Origin: Comamonadaceae bacterium | GTDB taxonomy: Bacteria; Pseudomonadota; Gammaproteobacteria; Burkholderiales; Burkholderiaceae_C | DNA length: 64,000 nucleotides | Direction: 5' to 3' | Assembly: GCA_013297985.1 (NCBI GenBank) | Contig: JAAFIY010000003.1 | Coordinates: 20,327-84,326, forward strand | Part shown: piece by piece, positions 44,577 through 54,280 of the stretch | How the letters are laid out: each line of letters begins with the position of its first letter | Numbering within the stretch: position 1 is the first letter of the stretch | Position numbers and translations under genes: made by a program | The notes under the pieces: model-generated | The model's input: only the letters and a program-made list of their open reading frames with translations | Database searches by the model: none | Told to the model about the DNA's origin: nothing

Positions 44577-45380
44577 CTAAGCCGTCGGGTCCGAACGCGG
44601 CTGACCCGCGCCGTCCAGCGCCACCCGCTCGTCAAATACAAAGCATTCGCCGTGGAAGTGGGCAGGCCCCACGGCCTCAAAGTAGCCCAAGATGCCGCCG
44701 TCTAGCTGAAGCACACGGGCGGGGCCGCCCGCGCTGGTCTGGCTTTGCATCCAGAGCGCGGCTTTCTCGCAGCGGATACCCCCGGTGCAGTAGCTCACTA
44801 CCGTGGCTCCAGCCAGCTCGTCGCGGTGCTGCAGGTAGGCCGCCGGAAACTGCGTGAAGCGCTCCATGTGCCACTGCACAGCGCCGTCAAAAGCACCCAC
44901 GTCCACCTCAAACGCATTGCGGGTGTCCAGCAGGCGCACCGGGCGACCTTCATCGTCGTGGCCTTGGTCCAGCCAGCGTTTGAGCTGGGTCGGACTGACG
45001 GCAGGGGCCCGTAGGGCAGGCGACGGCACCACCGTTGGCTGGTCCATGCGAATGATTTCGGGCTTGACCTTGACTTTCAGCCTTCGAAACGGCTGCTGTG
45101 CGCTCCAGCTTCGCTTTACCGCAAGGGCGCCCAAGCCGGGCCGGGCGCGGACTTCGTCCAGCCAGGTGTCCACCTCAGCGGCGCCGCCAGCTAGGAAGAG
45201 GTTGATGCCTTCGCTGGCCAGCAGCACCGTGCCGCGCAGGCCCAGATTGCGGGCGCTTGCGCGCAGCTCGTCTGCCAAGGCTGGCAAAGCTCCCAGAGCG
45301 GTGAATAGATAGCCACTGACATTGAGCACCTGCCCCTGTTGGGCGAAGGGTGTGGCGGGCGCTGGCGAGGGGGTGGTCAT
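44577..45380 (-). CDS. Rhodanese-domain sulfurtransferase (YceA/TrhO-like)
   Basis: LRGTVLLASEGINLFLAG, LLDTRNAFEVDVGAF, VVSYCTGGIRCEKAALWM. Confidence 0.87.
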   Translation of the reverse strand: MTTPSPAPATPFAQQGQVLNVSGYLFTALGALPALADELRASARNLGLRGTVLLASEGINLFLAGGAAEVDTWLDEVRARPGLGALAVKRSWSAQQPFRRLKVKVKPEIIRMDQPTVVPSPALRAPAVSPTQLKRWLDQGHDDEGRPVRLLDTRNAFEVDVGAFDGAVQWHMERFTQFPAAYLQHRDELAGATVVSYCTGGIRCEKAALWMQSQTSAGGPARVLQLDGGILGYFEAVGPAHFHGECFVFDERVALDGAGQPRSDPTA

Positions 45381-46465
45381 TTGGAGGCGTCAGGGCTAGT
45401 GGGGCTTAAACCCAGGTCGGCCAGAAACTTCAGCAGTGGCTGCAGGGAGCTGGCCGGGTCTTCCAGATGTGGCACGTGGCCCAAGTCGGGCAGCAGCACC
45501 TGAACCGGGGCAGGGGCCTGGGGGTGGCGAAAATGCACAAAGCCCTGGGCGGCCTCGGGCGGCACCAGGCGGTCATGCACACCCCAGAGCAGCAGGGTGG
45601 GTGCACGCACGGTGGCCCAGGTGGCTTGGGCCGCTCGGCCGCCGTCAGCACGCTCGGCCAGCACGGCCTGAATACGCTGCGCCAGTGCTATGCGATTGCC
45701 TTCGCGGCGGGTGATGTCAAAAAAGCGGTCCACCAACCCGTCGGTCACCCGATCAGGGTTGGCATACACCGACCTCACGCTGGCGCGCACCAGCGGCCGT
45801 GGCAGCACCGTCTGCCCCACCCAGCGGCCCACAGGCGAGCGCGCCAATTGCAGGCCCACAGGGATGGATTTGGGCTCCAGCGGCATGCCGCTAGCGGCCA
45901 GCAGGCCCAGCGCGGCTACGCGCTCAGGCGCCAACGCGGCGGTGCGCCATGCGACTTCGCCACCGAGCGAATTGCCCACCAGCACCACTTGGCGTAGCGC
46001 CAGCGCATCCAGCACCGCCAGGGTGGTGCGGGCGTAGGTGTCGCTGGCGTAGTCAGCTTGCGGGTGCGGGCCCGTCAAGCCAAAGCCGGGCAGATCAAAG
46101 CGAACAACGCGGTGGCCTTGGGCCACGAGGGCTTGCGTCCACGCATCCCAAGTGTGCAGGCTGTCGCCGGTGCCGTGGACGAGCACGATGGGTGGAGCAC
46201 CCGATTGGCGCGGGCCTTCGTCGCGCAAGTGCAAACGCAGGCGCGCGCTGGTGCTGCCCGGCGGGCTCGGCACTAGTAGCTGCAGCCACTGTGATGGCGG
46301 TGCAGCCCAGCGCTGGGCCAGCGCGCTGACGGGGACATCCGCTTCGCGCCAGAGCGCCGCGGCCACGGTGATGACGATGGTCAGCGCCAGCGTCGCCCGC
46401 CAGGCCACAGCCCATAGCGGTGCCCCGATGCGCGCCCACGGTGACGGATGGATCCGGTCCGACAT
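45377..46465 (-). CDS. Alpha/beta fold hydrolase
   Basis: VLVHGTGDSLHTWDAW, VLVGNSLGGEVAW nucleophile elbow, LLLWGVHDRLVPPEAA. Confidence 0.88.
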   Translation of the reverse strand: MSDRIHPSPWARIGAPLWAVAWRATLALTIVITVAAALWREADVPVSALAQRWAAPPSQWLQLLVPSPPGSTSARLRLHLRDEGPRQSGAPPIVLVHGTGDSLHTWDAWTQALVAQGHRVVRFDLPGFGLTGPHPQADYASDTYARTTLAVLDALALRQVVLVGNSLGGEVAWRTAALAPERVAALGLLAASGMPLEPKSIPVGLQLARSPVGRWVGQTVLPRPLVRASVRSVYANPDRVTDGLVDRFFDITRREGNRIALAQRIQAVLAERADGGRAAQATWATVRAPTLLLWGVHDRLVPPEAAQGFVHFRHPQAPAPVQVLLPDLGHVPHLEDPASSLQPLLKFLADLGLSPTSPDASK

Positions 46466-46612
46466 AGGCCTCAGGATAGCGCCAGCGTGCGGACGCGGCC
46501 CTGGTGGGCGGCGCGGTGGCGGCCCGACGTTTCTGCCCGCCTGCCAAGGCCCGCAAGCTGTGTCCAGTTGTTCCGCTAAATCTCTCGAGCATTCGGCATT
46601 GCCAAAGCCCGC

Positions 46613-46860
46613 TTGCAGCGGCTGGCGGGCGTATCTATATTGGAGGTGCTGGGTTCGCAACGCGTGCTTCAGCATCGCTACCGTCATGCAGCCTTGGCCG
46701 CGCGCCGGTAGCACCCCAAAGGGGGCAATCCGTTGCCCCCGGCTCGGCTGCAGAACACCCCTGGCCCACTGGCCCAGTCTGCACCGTTAGCCATCGGCTG
46801 GCCCCTTGTGGCTGCCGCCCGAGCCCAGTTGGTCCGAAAGGAGCGACTGGGCTCTTCTGT
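46613..46860 (+). ncRNA. Candidate structured RNA or long structured 5' leader upstream of the DUF349 gene
   Basis: TTGCAG-17 nt-TATATT (46613-46641); GCTACCG/CGGTAGC (46677-46683/46706-46712); GGGGGCAA-TCCG-TTGCCCCC (46721-46740); GAGCCCAGT...GAAA...ACTGGGCTC then TTCTGTTT (46821-46860). Confidence 0.35.
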
Positions 46861-47026
46861 TTGGGCTTCCCAGAGGCGCCGCACGGCTCGCTGCGGGCCC
46901 GTCAGTTTGCACCGACAATCGCGGGTTCTCATTTTTTTGGCCTTGCGTGGGTGGCACCTGCCCTGCGCTGGCATTCAACATCGCCCGCAGCCTGTCGCGG
47001 GTGTTTGCACTCAAGCAGCTCGACTC

Positions 47027-50000
47027 ATGTCTTCAGCACCCAATCGCCATCCTGACCTTGCCTCTTTGGACGCACTCACCCAGGGCGCTTTTACGGCGCC
47101 CACTTCGGGCGAGCGTTCGGCACGCATTCGCACCTGGCTGGCCACCGACCCCAGCGCCGAGGCCCTGCAAGACGTGTTTCGTGAACTGAGCGCGCGCGAC
47201 AAGGGCGCGGCCAAGGCCGTGCGTGAGCGTCTAGATGAATTGCGCCGCGCCCGTGGCCAAGAGCAACTGGCGCAGGAATGGGCTGAGCGCGCCCAAGCCT
47301 TGCTCAACGGCCCACGCCTGAATATGGCCGACGCCTTGGCCTGGCAACGCGACGCGGCCCGCGCTGGTGCGCCCTTAAGCCGCGAGCCGCTGTCAGAGTT
47401 GAAGGCCCAACTGGCCGAGCGCGTTAAAGGTATTGAAGACCTGCAACATCGGGTGCAGGTGCATCGCGAAGCGGCCGTGCTCTTGGCCCAGCGCATTGAA
47501 GTGCTCTCCACCAAAAGCTGGCGTGACGCGCAAAGCGTGCAGCCGGGTCTGGCCGAAGATGTCGCCGCTTGGCATGCTCAGGCCGATGTGCTGGGTGCTG
47601 AGCCGCACTGGACCAGCGTTGACGCTCGCTTTGCGCCGCTCTTGGAAGCCTCGCGCAAGCAGCTGCAAGTGGTGCGCGATGCGTTTGACGGTGCGCTGGC
47701 CTTGGCCGTGGCCGCCGATGCCGATGCACACGCTGCCTTGCCACCGGTGCCCATGTGGGCCGATGAAATTCGCCAGGCCCGCAGTGCCGCCGAACCGGCT
47801 GCCGCCGCCAAGCCTGCCACCCGCCCCTCGGTAGCGCCCGCAGTGCGTCAACTGGCCGAACAAACGGTGCAAACCGCCCTGGACCGCCTGCAAGCCGAGC
47901 TGGCCCAAGGCCACGGCAAGGCTTCTGCCAGCGCAGCGGGCCAGTTGCGCGGCGAGCTCAAAAAGCACGGCGCCTTTATTGGCCACAACCTCGACGTGGC
48001 TGCCCAGGCTGCTTTGGCTGCCGCCAGCGAACTCGACGGCTGGCAACGCTGGCGCGCCAACCAGTTGCGCGAAGAGCTCATCACCAAAGCCGAGGCGCTC
48101 AACGGCGGCCGGGTGGTCAAGCAAGCGACAGCACCCGCTGCTGACACCCCCGAAGAAAAAACGGCCGAAACGCTTGAAAATACCGCCGAAGCAGCTATTG
48201 AAAATGTAGCAAAAGATGCGGGTGATGCCGGTGATGCTGCCGCGGTCGAAGCCGTGGCTGAAGCTGCGGTTGTGGCCCCCGTAGACGACGCCAGCGCGCA
48301 GGCCTCAGAGCCCGCACCAGAGCCAGCCCCCGCCGGCGCAAGCCCCGACGCAGCGGCTACCGAAGCCGCCCAAACCACCGGCGCCGCAGCCGAAGCTGCT
48401 CCCGCCGAAGCCCCTGCCGAAACGCAGACTCAGCCCGAGTCGGCCACGGCGGCCGAAGGCGCCACCCCAGCGGCGGCCCGCCCGTCCAGACCCGCTTCGG
48501 GCAACGCCCCCAACGGCAAGCCCATGCCCGGCGGCCGCAAGCTGCAAGACGCCGTGCGCCAACTGCGTGACGCGTGGAAAGAAGTCGACCAAGTCGCGCC
48601 GCCCAACTTTGCTCTGCGCAAGCGCTTTGATGCGGCTTGCAACCTGGCCCACCAGCGGGTGCAGACCTGGCTGGACCAAACCCGCGCCCAGGCGGCAGAG
48701 CACACCGAGCGCCGCCGCGCCTTGATTGCCGAAGTCAAAGCCTGGGGCGAACAAGCCGCCCAACAGGCGGCGGCGCAGTCCGCGCCCGATTGGAAAGGCT
48801 TTGCCCGCGACATCCACGGCTTTAGCGAACGCTGGCGCACCGCAGGCCATGTGGCTGAAAAAGCCTTTGATGACCTGCAAAAACAGTGGCGTGACGCCAT
48901 CCACGAGGCGGCCCAGCCGCTGGAAACCGCCCAACAAGCCAGCTTGGCACTGCGCCAAAGTCTGATTGCCGACGCCCAAGGGCTGGCTGAAACCGGCCTG
49001 CGCATGGACGTGGTGCGCGGTTTGCAGCAGCGTTGGCAGGCCGAAGCCCAACGCGTGCCGCTAGAGCGCAAGCTTGAGCAAAAAATGTGGGAAGCCTTCC
49101 GCGGCGCCATCGACGCGGCCTTTGCCGCCAAGTCGGCGGAGCGTGAACGCGCCCAGTCCGCGATGAGCGACCGCGACCGTGAGATCCTGGGCTTGTCCAA
49201 GGCCGTCGACGAGGCAGTCGCCGGCGGCGATGCGCGGCAGATCCAAGCGGCCGTGGGCGCCCTGAACGCCGCGCTGTCCGGCAAGGCGAGTGCTACAAAA
49301 TCAGTAGCTGCATCGGCTGATTTGAAGGGCGCTTCAGCCCAATCGAGTTCTGCCGCTGAGGCGTCTGCCAGCGCCGATACCGCACCTACAGAAGGCGCTG
49401 CGGGCGAAAGCGTTACCGACGCGGCGCCCGCCGATGTAGCCCCTGCTGCCACACCCGCCAAGCCCAAACCCCTGGTGGTGGCCCGCCGCGGGGACGACCG
49501 CCCGGGCAGCCGCACCGCTGCAGCGCCGGTAGGGCGCGATGCGCGAGACGGCCGGGGTGACCCGCGCAACGCCAAAGGCCCTGGCCGCCCAGGTGCGCCC
49601 GGCGGGCGTGACGGCGGCCGCGATGGCGCCCGATCAGGCCCCGGCGGCCCCGGTGGTTTTGGCGCGCCGCGTGGCGACCGGCCGGGCTTTGGTGGCCCCG
49701 GCGCTCCGCGTGGCGACCGTTTTGGGCGCGACCGATTCGACAGCCGTGACGACGCCGACCGAGGCCCGCGCTTGGGTGACGCCGCGTTTCGCGCCCAGCG
49801 CGAGGCGCAAGAGCGTGCCGATGCCGCGCTGCGCAAGATGGCCGCACAGGCGCACGGCGAAGCGCTCACTCAATTGATGTCAGCCTGGGCCGAACGTGAC
49901 GCCGCCAAACTGCCGCCCGCTTCTGAGTTGGGCCGCTTGAGTGCGGCGGGGCGTGGGGCGTGGCAACAGGCCGTGGGCCGCGCCGCCGGTGCGGCGCCTG

Positions 50001-50230
50001 CCGCATCCGAAGCGCTCTTGCGTTTGGAAATGGCCGCCGAGGTGCCCACACCGGCCGCACACCTCAGCGCTCGGCGGATGCTGCAATTGCAACTGCTCAC
50101 TCGCCGCAATGACCCGGCCCCCGCTGCCACCTGGGAGCGCGACGCGGCCAGCGTGTTGGCGGCGCCGTCGGATAGTGAATCTGCCCAACGCCTGCAAAAC
50201 GCGCTGAAGGCGCTGCTGCGGCGCGGTTGA
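47027..50230 (+). CDS. DUF349-like protein with Ala/Glu-rich and Gly/Arg/Asp-rich disordered segments
   Basis: Repeated W-containing helical blocks (LRDAWKEVDQVAPPNFALRKRFDAACNLAHQRV; GLQQRWQAEAQRVPLERKLEQKMWEAFRGAIDAAF); low-complexity GRDARDGRGDPRNAKGPGRPGAPGGRDGGRDGARSGPGG. Confidence 0.78.
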   Translation: MSSAPNRHPDLASLDALTQGAFTAPTSGERSARIRTWLATDPSAEALQDVFRELSARDKGAAKAVRERLDELRRARGQEQLAQEWAERAQALLNGPRLNMADALAWQRDAARAGAPLSREPLSELKAQLAERVKGIEDLQHRVQVHREAAVLLAQRIEVLSTKSWRDAQSVQPGLAEDVAAWHAQADVLGAEPHWTSVDARFAPLLEASRKQLQVVRDAFDGALALAVAADADAHAALPPVPMWADEIRQARSAAEPAAAAKPATRPSVAPAVRQLAEQTVQTALDRLQAELAQGHGKASASAAGQLRGELKKHGAFIGHNLDVAAQAALAAASELDGWQRWRANQLREELITKAEALNGGRVVKQATAPAADTPEEKTAETLENTAEAAIENVAKDAGDAGDAAAVEAVAEAAVVAPVDDASAQASEPAPEPAPAGASPDAAATEAAQTTGAAAEAAPAEAPAETQTQPESATAAEGATPAAARPSRPASGNAPNGKPMPGGRKLQDAVRQLRDAWKEVDQVAPPNFALRKRFDAACNLAHQRVQTWLDQTRAQAAEHTERRRALIAEVKAWGEQAAQQAAAQSAPDWKGFARDIHGFSERWRTAGHVAEKAFDDLQKQWRDAIHEAAQPLETAQQASLALRQSLIADAQGLAETGLRMDVVRGLQQRWQAEAQRVPLERKLEQKMWEAFRGAIDAAFAAKSAERERAQSAMSDRDREILGLSKAVDEAVAGGDARQIQAAVGALNAALSGKASATKSVAASADLKGASAQSSSAAEASASADTAPTEGAAGESVTDAAPADVAPAATPAKPKPLVVARRGDDRPGSRTAAAPVGRDARDGRGDPRNAKGPGRPGAPGGRDGGRDGARSGPGGPGGFGAPRGDRPGFGGPGAPRGDRFGRDRFDSRDDADRGPRLGDAAFRAQREAQERADAALRKMAAQAHGEALTQLMSAWAERDAAKLPPASELGRLSAAGRGAWQQAVGRAAGAAPAASEALLRLEMAAEVPTPAAHLSARRMLQLQLLTRRNDPAPAATWERDAASVLAAPSDSESAQRLQNALKALLRRG
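48162..48212 (-). repeat. Dispersed palindromic repeat inside the DUF349 gene (copy 1)
   Basis: Minus strand TTGCTACATTTTCAATAGCTGCTTCGGCGGTATTTTCAAGCGTTTCGGCC. Confidence 0.7.
49291..49347 (+). repeat. Dispersed palindromic repeat inside the DUF349 gene (copy 2)
   Basis: TGCTACAAAATCAGTAGCTGCATCGGCTGATTTGAAGGGCGCTTCAGCCCAATCGAG. Confidence 0.8.
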
Positions 50231-50270
50231 CGCCAAGGGCAGGTGGGGCGGCCGGCTTGCCCACAAGAAC

Positions 50271-50301
50271 AAAAAAAGCACCCCTCGGGGTGCTTTTTTT
50301 T
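50271..50301. terminator. Bidirectional terminator
   Basis: AAAAAAAGCACCCC-TC-GGGGTGCTTTTTTTT between convergent DUF349 gene and efp. Confidence 0.9.
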
Positions 50302-50305
50302 GGGG

Positions 50306-50325
50306 GCTCAGCCCTTGGGCTGAGC
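50306..50325. terminator. Second perfect hairpin beside the bidirectional terminator
   Basis: GCTCAGCCC-TT-GGGCTGAGC. Confidence 0.5.
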
Positions 50326-50338
50326 TCAGCGGCGCGCC

Positions 50339-50893
50339 TTAGACGCGGCGGCGGTATTCGCCGGTGCGGGTGTCGATTTCGATCTTGTCGCCTTGGTCCA
50401 CAAACAGCGGCACCGCCACTTCAAAGCCAGTGGCGGTTTTGGCGGGTTTCAATACCTTGCCAGAGGTGTCGCCCTTCACGGCAGGTTCGGTCCAAGTGAC
50501 TTCACGCTCGACGCTGGTGGGCAGTTCTACCGAGATGGCTTTGCCGTCGTAGAACACCACCTCAGCCGACATGCCGTCTTCTAGGTAGCTGATGGCGTCG
50601 CCCATGTTGCCGGCTTCGACTTCGTACTGGTTGTAGTCAGCGTCCATCCACACGTACATCGGGTCGGCAAAGTACGAGTAGGTGCAGTCTTTTTTCTCCA
50701 GCACGATGTTGTCGATCTTGTCGTCGGCTTTCATGACGACTTCAGTGCCCTGGTTGTTGAGCAGGGCCTTGAGCTTCATGCGCACCGTGGCAGCACCACG
50801 GCCGCCGCGGGCGTATTCGGTTTTGAGCACGATCATCGGGTCTTTGCCCTGCATGATGACGTTGCCAGCGCGGATTTCTTGAGCGAGTTTCAT
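50339..50893 (-). CDS. efp: Elongation factor P
   Basis: [45 protein letters not shown] (Arg at the modified-loop position). Confidence 0.96.
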   Translation of the reverse strand: MKLAQEIRAGNVIMQGKDPMIVLKTEYARGGRGAATVRMKLKALLNNQGTEVVMKADDKIDNIVLEKKDCTYSYFADPMYVWMDADYNQYEVEAGNMGDAISYLEDGMSAEVVFYDGKAISVELPTSVEREVTWTEPAVKGDTSGKVLKPAKTATGFEVAVPLFVDQGDKIEIDTRTGEYRRRV

Positions 50894-50990
50894 CGGTGTG
50901 CGTCGGTGGGGTTGCCAACCAGAGCGACACGAGTGGGCGCTGCGGTGACGAAACACCAAGTGCGCCAAGTGCTCTGGGCAAAGCCCTCGA

Positions 50991-51674
50991 TTATACCGTG
51001 GGCTTTTTGAGCTTGGATGTAGCCAGTTCGGTCTGCGCCATCGCTCGCAGCGCGGCTTTGATCTGTGCCCACCCGGCATCGGTCTGCAAATCAAGGCCGC
51101 TGAAAACGGCCGTGTGCCGCGCTCGCAAAAGCAAAAACTGCAAGCCCGCCACGATCACCAGCAGCACCCCCGCCAGATAGGGGTGCTCGGCATATTCACG
51201 CCCGCCCAGCAGGTGGGCCGCTTCGTGGCCCCAGGCCTCGCGTTCGGCCTCCAAGATGGCGGTGAGTTCATTGGGCTGGCTGGCTTCCGCGGCCAGAATG
51301 GCCAGCGTCAAAGGGCGGGCACGCAAGCCGTCGATGAAATGGTCCAGGAAACGCGCCAAGCGTTCAGCAGCAGGCAAGGCGGCGAAGGCGGCAGGGTCAG
51401 AACCCATCACCTCGCGGGCAGGTGGCCAAAACTGGCCGCTGGCGCCCCAAGCGCGCAGCATCTCCGGCAGGCCACCCCAGTATCGATAGATCAGCACCTT
51501 GTCCACGCCTGCCGCACGCGCCACGGCGTTAACGCCGATGCCCGCCACACCGTCACGCGCCAGCACCTCGCCAACAGCGGCCAAAAGGCGGGCCTCGGTG
51601 GCGGCGCGGTCTCGGCTGCGCGGAGTGGCGTCGATCACCGGTTCAGCTGAGTTAGGCAGGATCGGGGGGGTCAT
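50991..51674 (-). CDS. TetR/AcrR family transcriptional regulator
   Basis: [48 protein letters not shown]. Confidence 0.92.
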   Translation of the reverse strand: MTPPILPNSAEPVIDATPRSRDRAATEARLLAAVGEVLARDGVAGIGVNAVARAAGVDKVLIYRYWGGLPEMLRAWGASGQFWPPAREVMGSDPAAFAALPAAERLARFLDHFIDGLRARPLTLAILAAEASQPNELTAILEAEREAWGHEAAHLLGGREYAEHPYLAGVLLVIVAGLQFLLLRARHTAVFSGLDLQTDAGWAQIKAALRAMAQTELATSKLKKPTV

Positions 51675-52852
51675 CAGGCACGGATCAAGCGGCTGGGGTC
51701 ACGGCGCGGCGTCGGCGCCTGCGTTGCAGCGTAGCCGACGCGGCAGAACATTTGCACCACCCGCTGCTGGGCTTGGTCGCCCAACAGGCTGAGGTGCAGG
51801 TTTTGCAGGTGCGCCTGCATTTCGGGGAATTCTTGCGCGGCCTGGCTCAGCGGGTGCAGTTGAAGTCCCGCAGCTGTGGCCTGCAATTGCTGGCGCAAAT
51901 AGGCGCGGCCCGCTCGCACTTCGTCGGCGCGGCGGCTGTGCGCGGCGCCGGCCGCACGCGGCGTGCTGATCCACACAAATCCCATGGCTGTGCCCGCAGT
52001 GGCGCGGTAGTGGGCCATGGTTTGGTCAAACGCGGTGCTGCCGCGCTGGGGTGCCTGGCTGCGGTCAAAGAGTCCGACCGCGCTGGCGATGCGCGGCAAG
52101 AGCGCGTTCAGGCTCACGCCGTCACGGTGTTGAGCGATTTCGCTGGGGCCCACACGGGTCAGGCGCAGGGTTTCCAAAGCGGTGCGTGGGGTGCCCACTT
52201 CAACTTCCGCCGCTTGCAGGCACAAGCTGCGAAGGGCTTGCACACGGGTCGGCTGGACCGTGGCGCCTGCTTGAACCACATCGCCCGCTTGGGTGGCGCT
52301 GACCAGCGCGCTAAGCGCCTCTGGCGTCACTGGCCGCTCGGTATCAAAGGCCACTTTGGAGGTGCGCCTGCGCGGAAGGTATGCAAACAGCGGGTCAGGC
52401 TGCGCTGTGGTTTGGTTCGAATGCCAGCTCAGGCGTGCCACTGGCCGATCGTCCAGTTGGCGGGGGGCAGGTTCACCTTCGGGGAACAGGTCCACCTGCG
52501 CCTCAATGCCGCGTTGGCGCAAGGCCAGCACCAGGGCTTCGGTAAACGTACCCTGGCTCACCATGATTTGGCGAAACCACGGGTCGGTCTCAGGCAGCAG
52601 GCGCTGGCGGTCTACCCGCAGGGTGATGGCTTGGGGCTCGCTCAAGTCCACCAACCACGGCTGTAGGTTGTGGCTGCTGGGCGCCAAGATGGCCCAGCTC
52701 ACGGCCCAGCGGCGCAGCTCAGTGCCTTCGGCTGGGCCCTGCCACGGGGCAAGGGCTTCGGCGGGAAAGCTATCTGCCCCGCAGCCTGCCAGTGCGGCAG
52801 CAGCGGCTAGGGTGCCGCCACCGGCCAGGCGGATGAAATGGCGTCTTTGCAT
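51674..52852 (-). CDS. Tat-signal, Acg/nitroreductase-like protein
   Basis: MQRRHFIRLAGGGTLAAAAALAGCGADS; APSSHNLQPWLVDL nitroreductase-like motif. Confidence 0.75.
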   Translation of the reverse strand: MQRRHFIRLAGGGTLAAAAALAGCGADSFPAEALAPWQGPAEGTELRRWAVSWAILAPSSHNLQPWLVDLSEPQAITLRVDRQRLLPETDPWFRQIMVSQGTFTEALVLALRQRGIEAQVDLFPEGEPAPRQLDDRPVARLSWHSNQTTAQPDPLFAYLPRRRTSKVAFDTERPVTPEALSALVSATQAGDVVQAGATVQPTRVQALRSLCLQAAEVEVGTPRTALETLRLTRVGPSEIAQHRDGVSLNALLPRIASAVGLFDRSQAPQRGSTAFDQTMAHYRATAGTAMGFVWISTPRAAGAAHSRRADEVRAGRAYLRQQLQATAAGLQLHPLSQAAQEFPEMQAHLQNLHLSLLGDQAQQRVVQMFCRVGYAATQAPTPRRDPSRLIRA

Positions 52853-52867
52853 CGCGTTTTCCTTTAA

Positions 52868-52906
52868 GTCACTTAGTAGTGACAATAATAGTCACTTATC
52901 GGTGAC
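52868..52906. promoter_or_regulatory. Tandem palindromic operator upstream of the nitroreductase/TetR pair
   Basis: GTCACTTAGTAGTGAC-AATAATA-GTCACTTATCGGTGAC; two 16-bp palindromes, centres 23 bp apart. Confidence 0.75.
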
Positions 52907-53042
52907 ATTGGAACAGGGGATTGGATTGAGCCCTTGCGGACGGTGTGGGCTACGTAGGTCCGGGCTCGACGGTCTGCGGTGGCTGTGGGGCCTGAACGCA
53001 GGCTGGTGATTCGCCCCGTGGGTTTGCGCCCGTGTTGAGCGC

Positions 53043-54280
53043 TTAGGGGGCAATGCCTGCGTCCATGCGCCACCGCTTGATGACCATGCAGAGTTGGCTC
53101 ATCAAGTCAGGCTGCGCCAGCAAGCGGGCCCGGGCTTGCTGCGCGCAGTCGCGCCACTGGGCTAGGAGCGCTTTCCCCGTGGGCCCGGTCAAGTGCGGCA
53201 TGGGGCCGTGTTGCAGCCCGTTCCACACACCGTGGGCCTGACGCAGGCCAGGCGGGGCCTCCAGCCAGTCCAAAAACGCAGCCAGCTTGGCGTGGTGGGC
53301 CTTGTCGTGCTGGGGGTAGATCTGCCAGATGAAGGGCTGGCCTGCCCAGAGGGCGCGCACCAGCGAATCTTCGCCGCGCACCAAGTTGAGGTCGCAGGCC
53401 CACAGCAGGTGGTCGTAGTCGGCTTGGCTGAGCAAGGGCAGGGCCTTGATCTGCAAGTGGCCCACGCGAGCGGGGAGCAGGGCATTGGGGGCAAGCGCCA
53501 GCGCGGCCCGCACGGCTTGGTGGCTACGGCCCGCCGTCACGCATAGGCGGCTGGCCTGTGGCGCCAGTTGCAGGGCTTGCAGCCAATTCGGTAGCACCGC
53601 AGGTTCGTAGCAAAACAAGCTGGCCACAAACGCATGGCCGCCGCCTGAGCCTGCCGACGCTTCGGGCAAGCCATGGGCGCGGCGCCATGCGGTTGGGTCA
53701 AAACGGGCTTGGCGATCGGCCAAGTCGGCCTCGCGCAGCAAACCGCCGGTGCCCGCCACAAAGCCTGGGTAGAAGAAGCGCTTGTGCACCCCCGCCGCCG
53801 GGCCGCTGGAGATGGGGGAGGGCAAGCCATGCAGGCGCAGCACCACCGCTTCGGCGCTGAGGTATTCCAGGTTGATCCAGGTGGGCCAGTGCTTGAGGTC
53901 CAATTGGCCTGAACCGCCCAATAAATGGGCGTAAGATGCTACAAATTCTGTAGCAATCTCACAGCCGAAGGCTTCCACCCACACCTGCGGTGGCGCATCG
54001 GCAAACACCTGCTGCAGCTGGGCTGCGGGCAGGGTGGGCAGCCAGTGGCGCACTTGCAGGCCCGCAGGCCCGGCTGCGCTGCCTTGCATAAAGCCCAAGG
54101 GCGTCGGGTCATCCACCCACAGCCGCACGCGGTGGCCGTGGGCGACCAATTGGCGGCACAAGCGCAGGCACACACCAGCGTCGCCCCAGTTGTCAATGAC
54201 GCGGCAAAACACGTCCCACTGCCAAGCAGGGGCGTGCGGATCGACGGGGATGTTGCTTGCGGCCACGCACAATCGTAGGC
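53043..54280 (-). CDS. earP: EF-P arginine rhamnosyltransferase EarP; start uncertain, non-ATG
   Basis: [94 protein letters not shown]. Start approximate. Confidence 0.9.
53938..53955 (+). repeat. 5' module only of the dispersed repeat, inside earP
   Basis: TGCTACAAATTCTGTAGC. Confidence 0.4.

Noticed and set aside
46821-46854. GGTCCGAAAGGAGC hairpin considered as 4.5S/SRP RNA (ffs)
   Set aside because: Lacks the conserved GGAAGGAAGCAGC-type core and the long flanking helices; looks like a simple hairpin with a GAAA loop.
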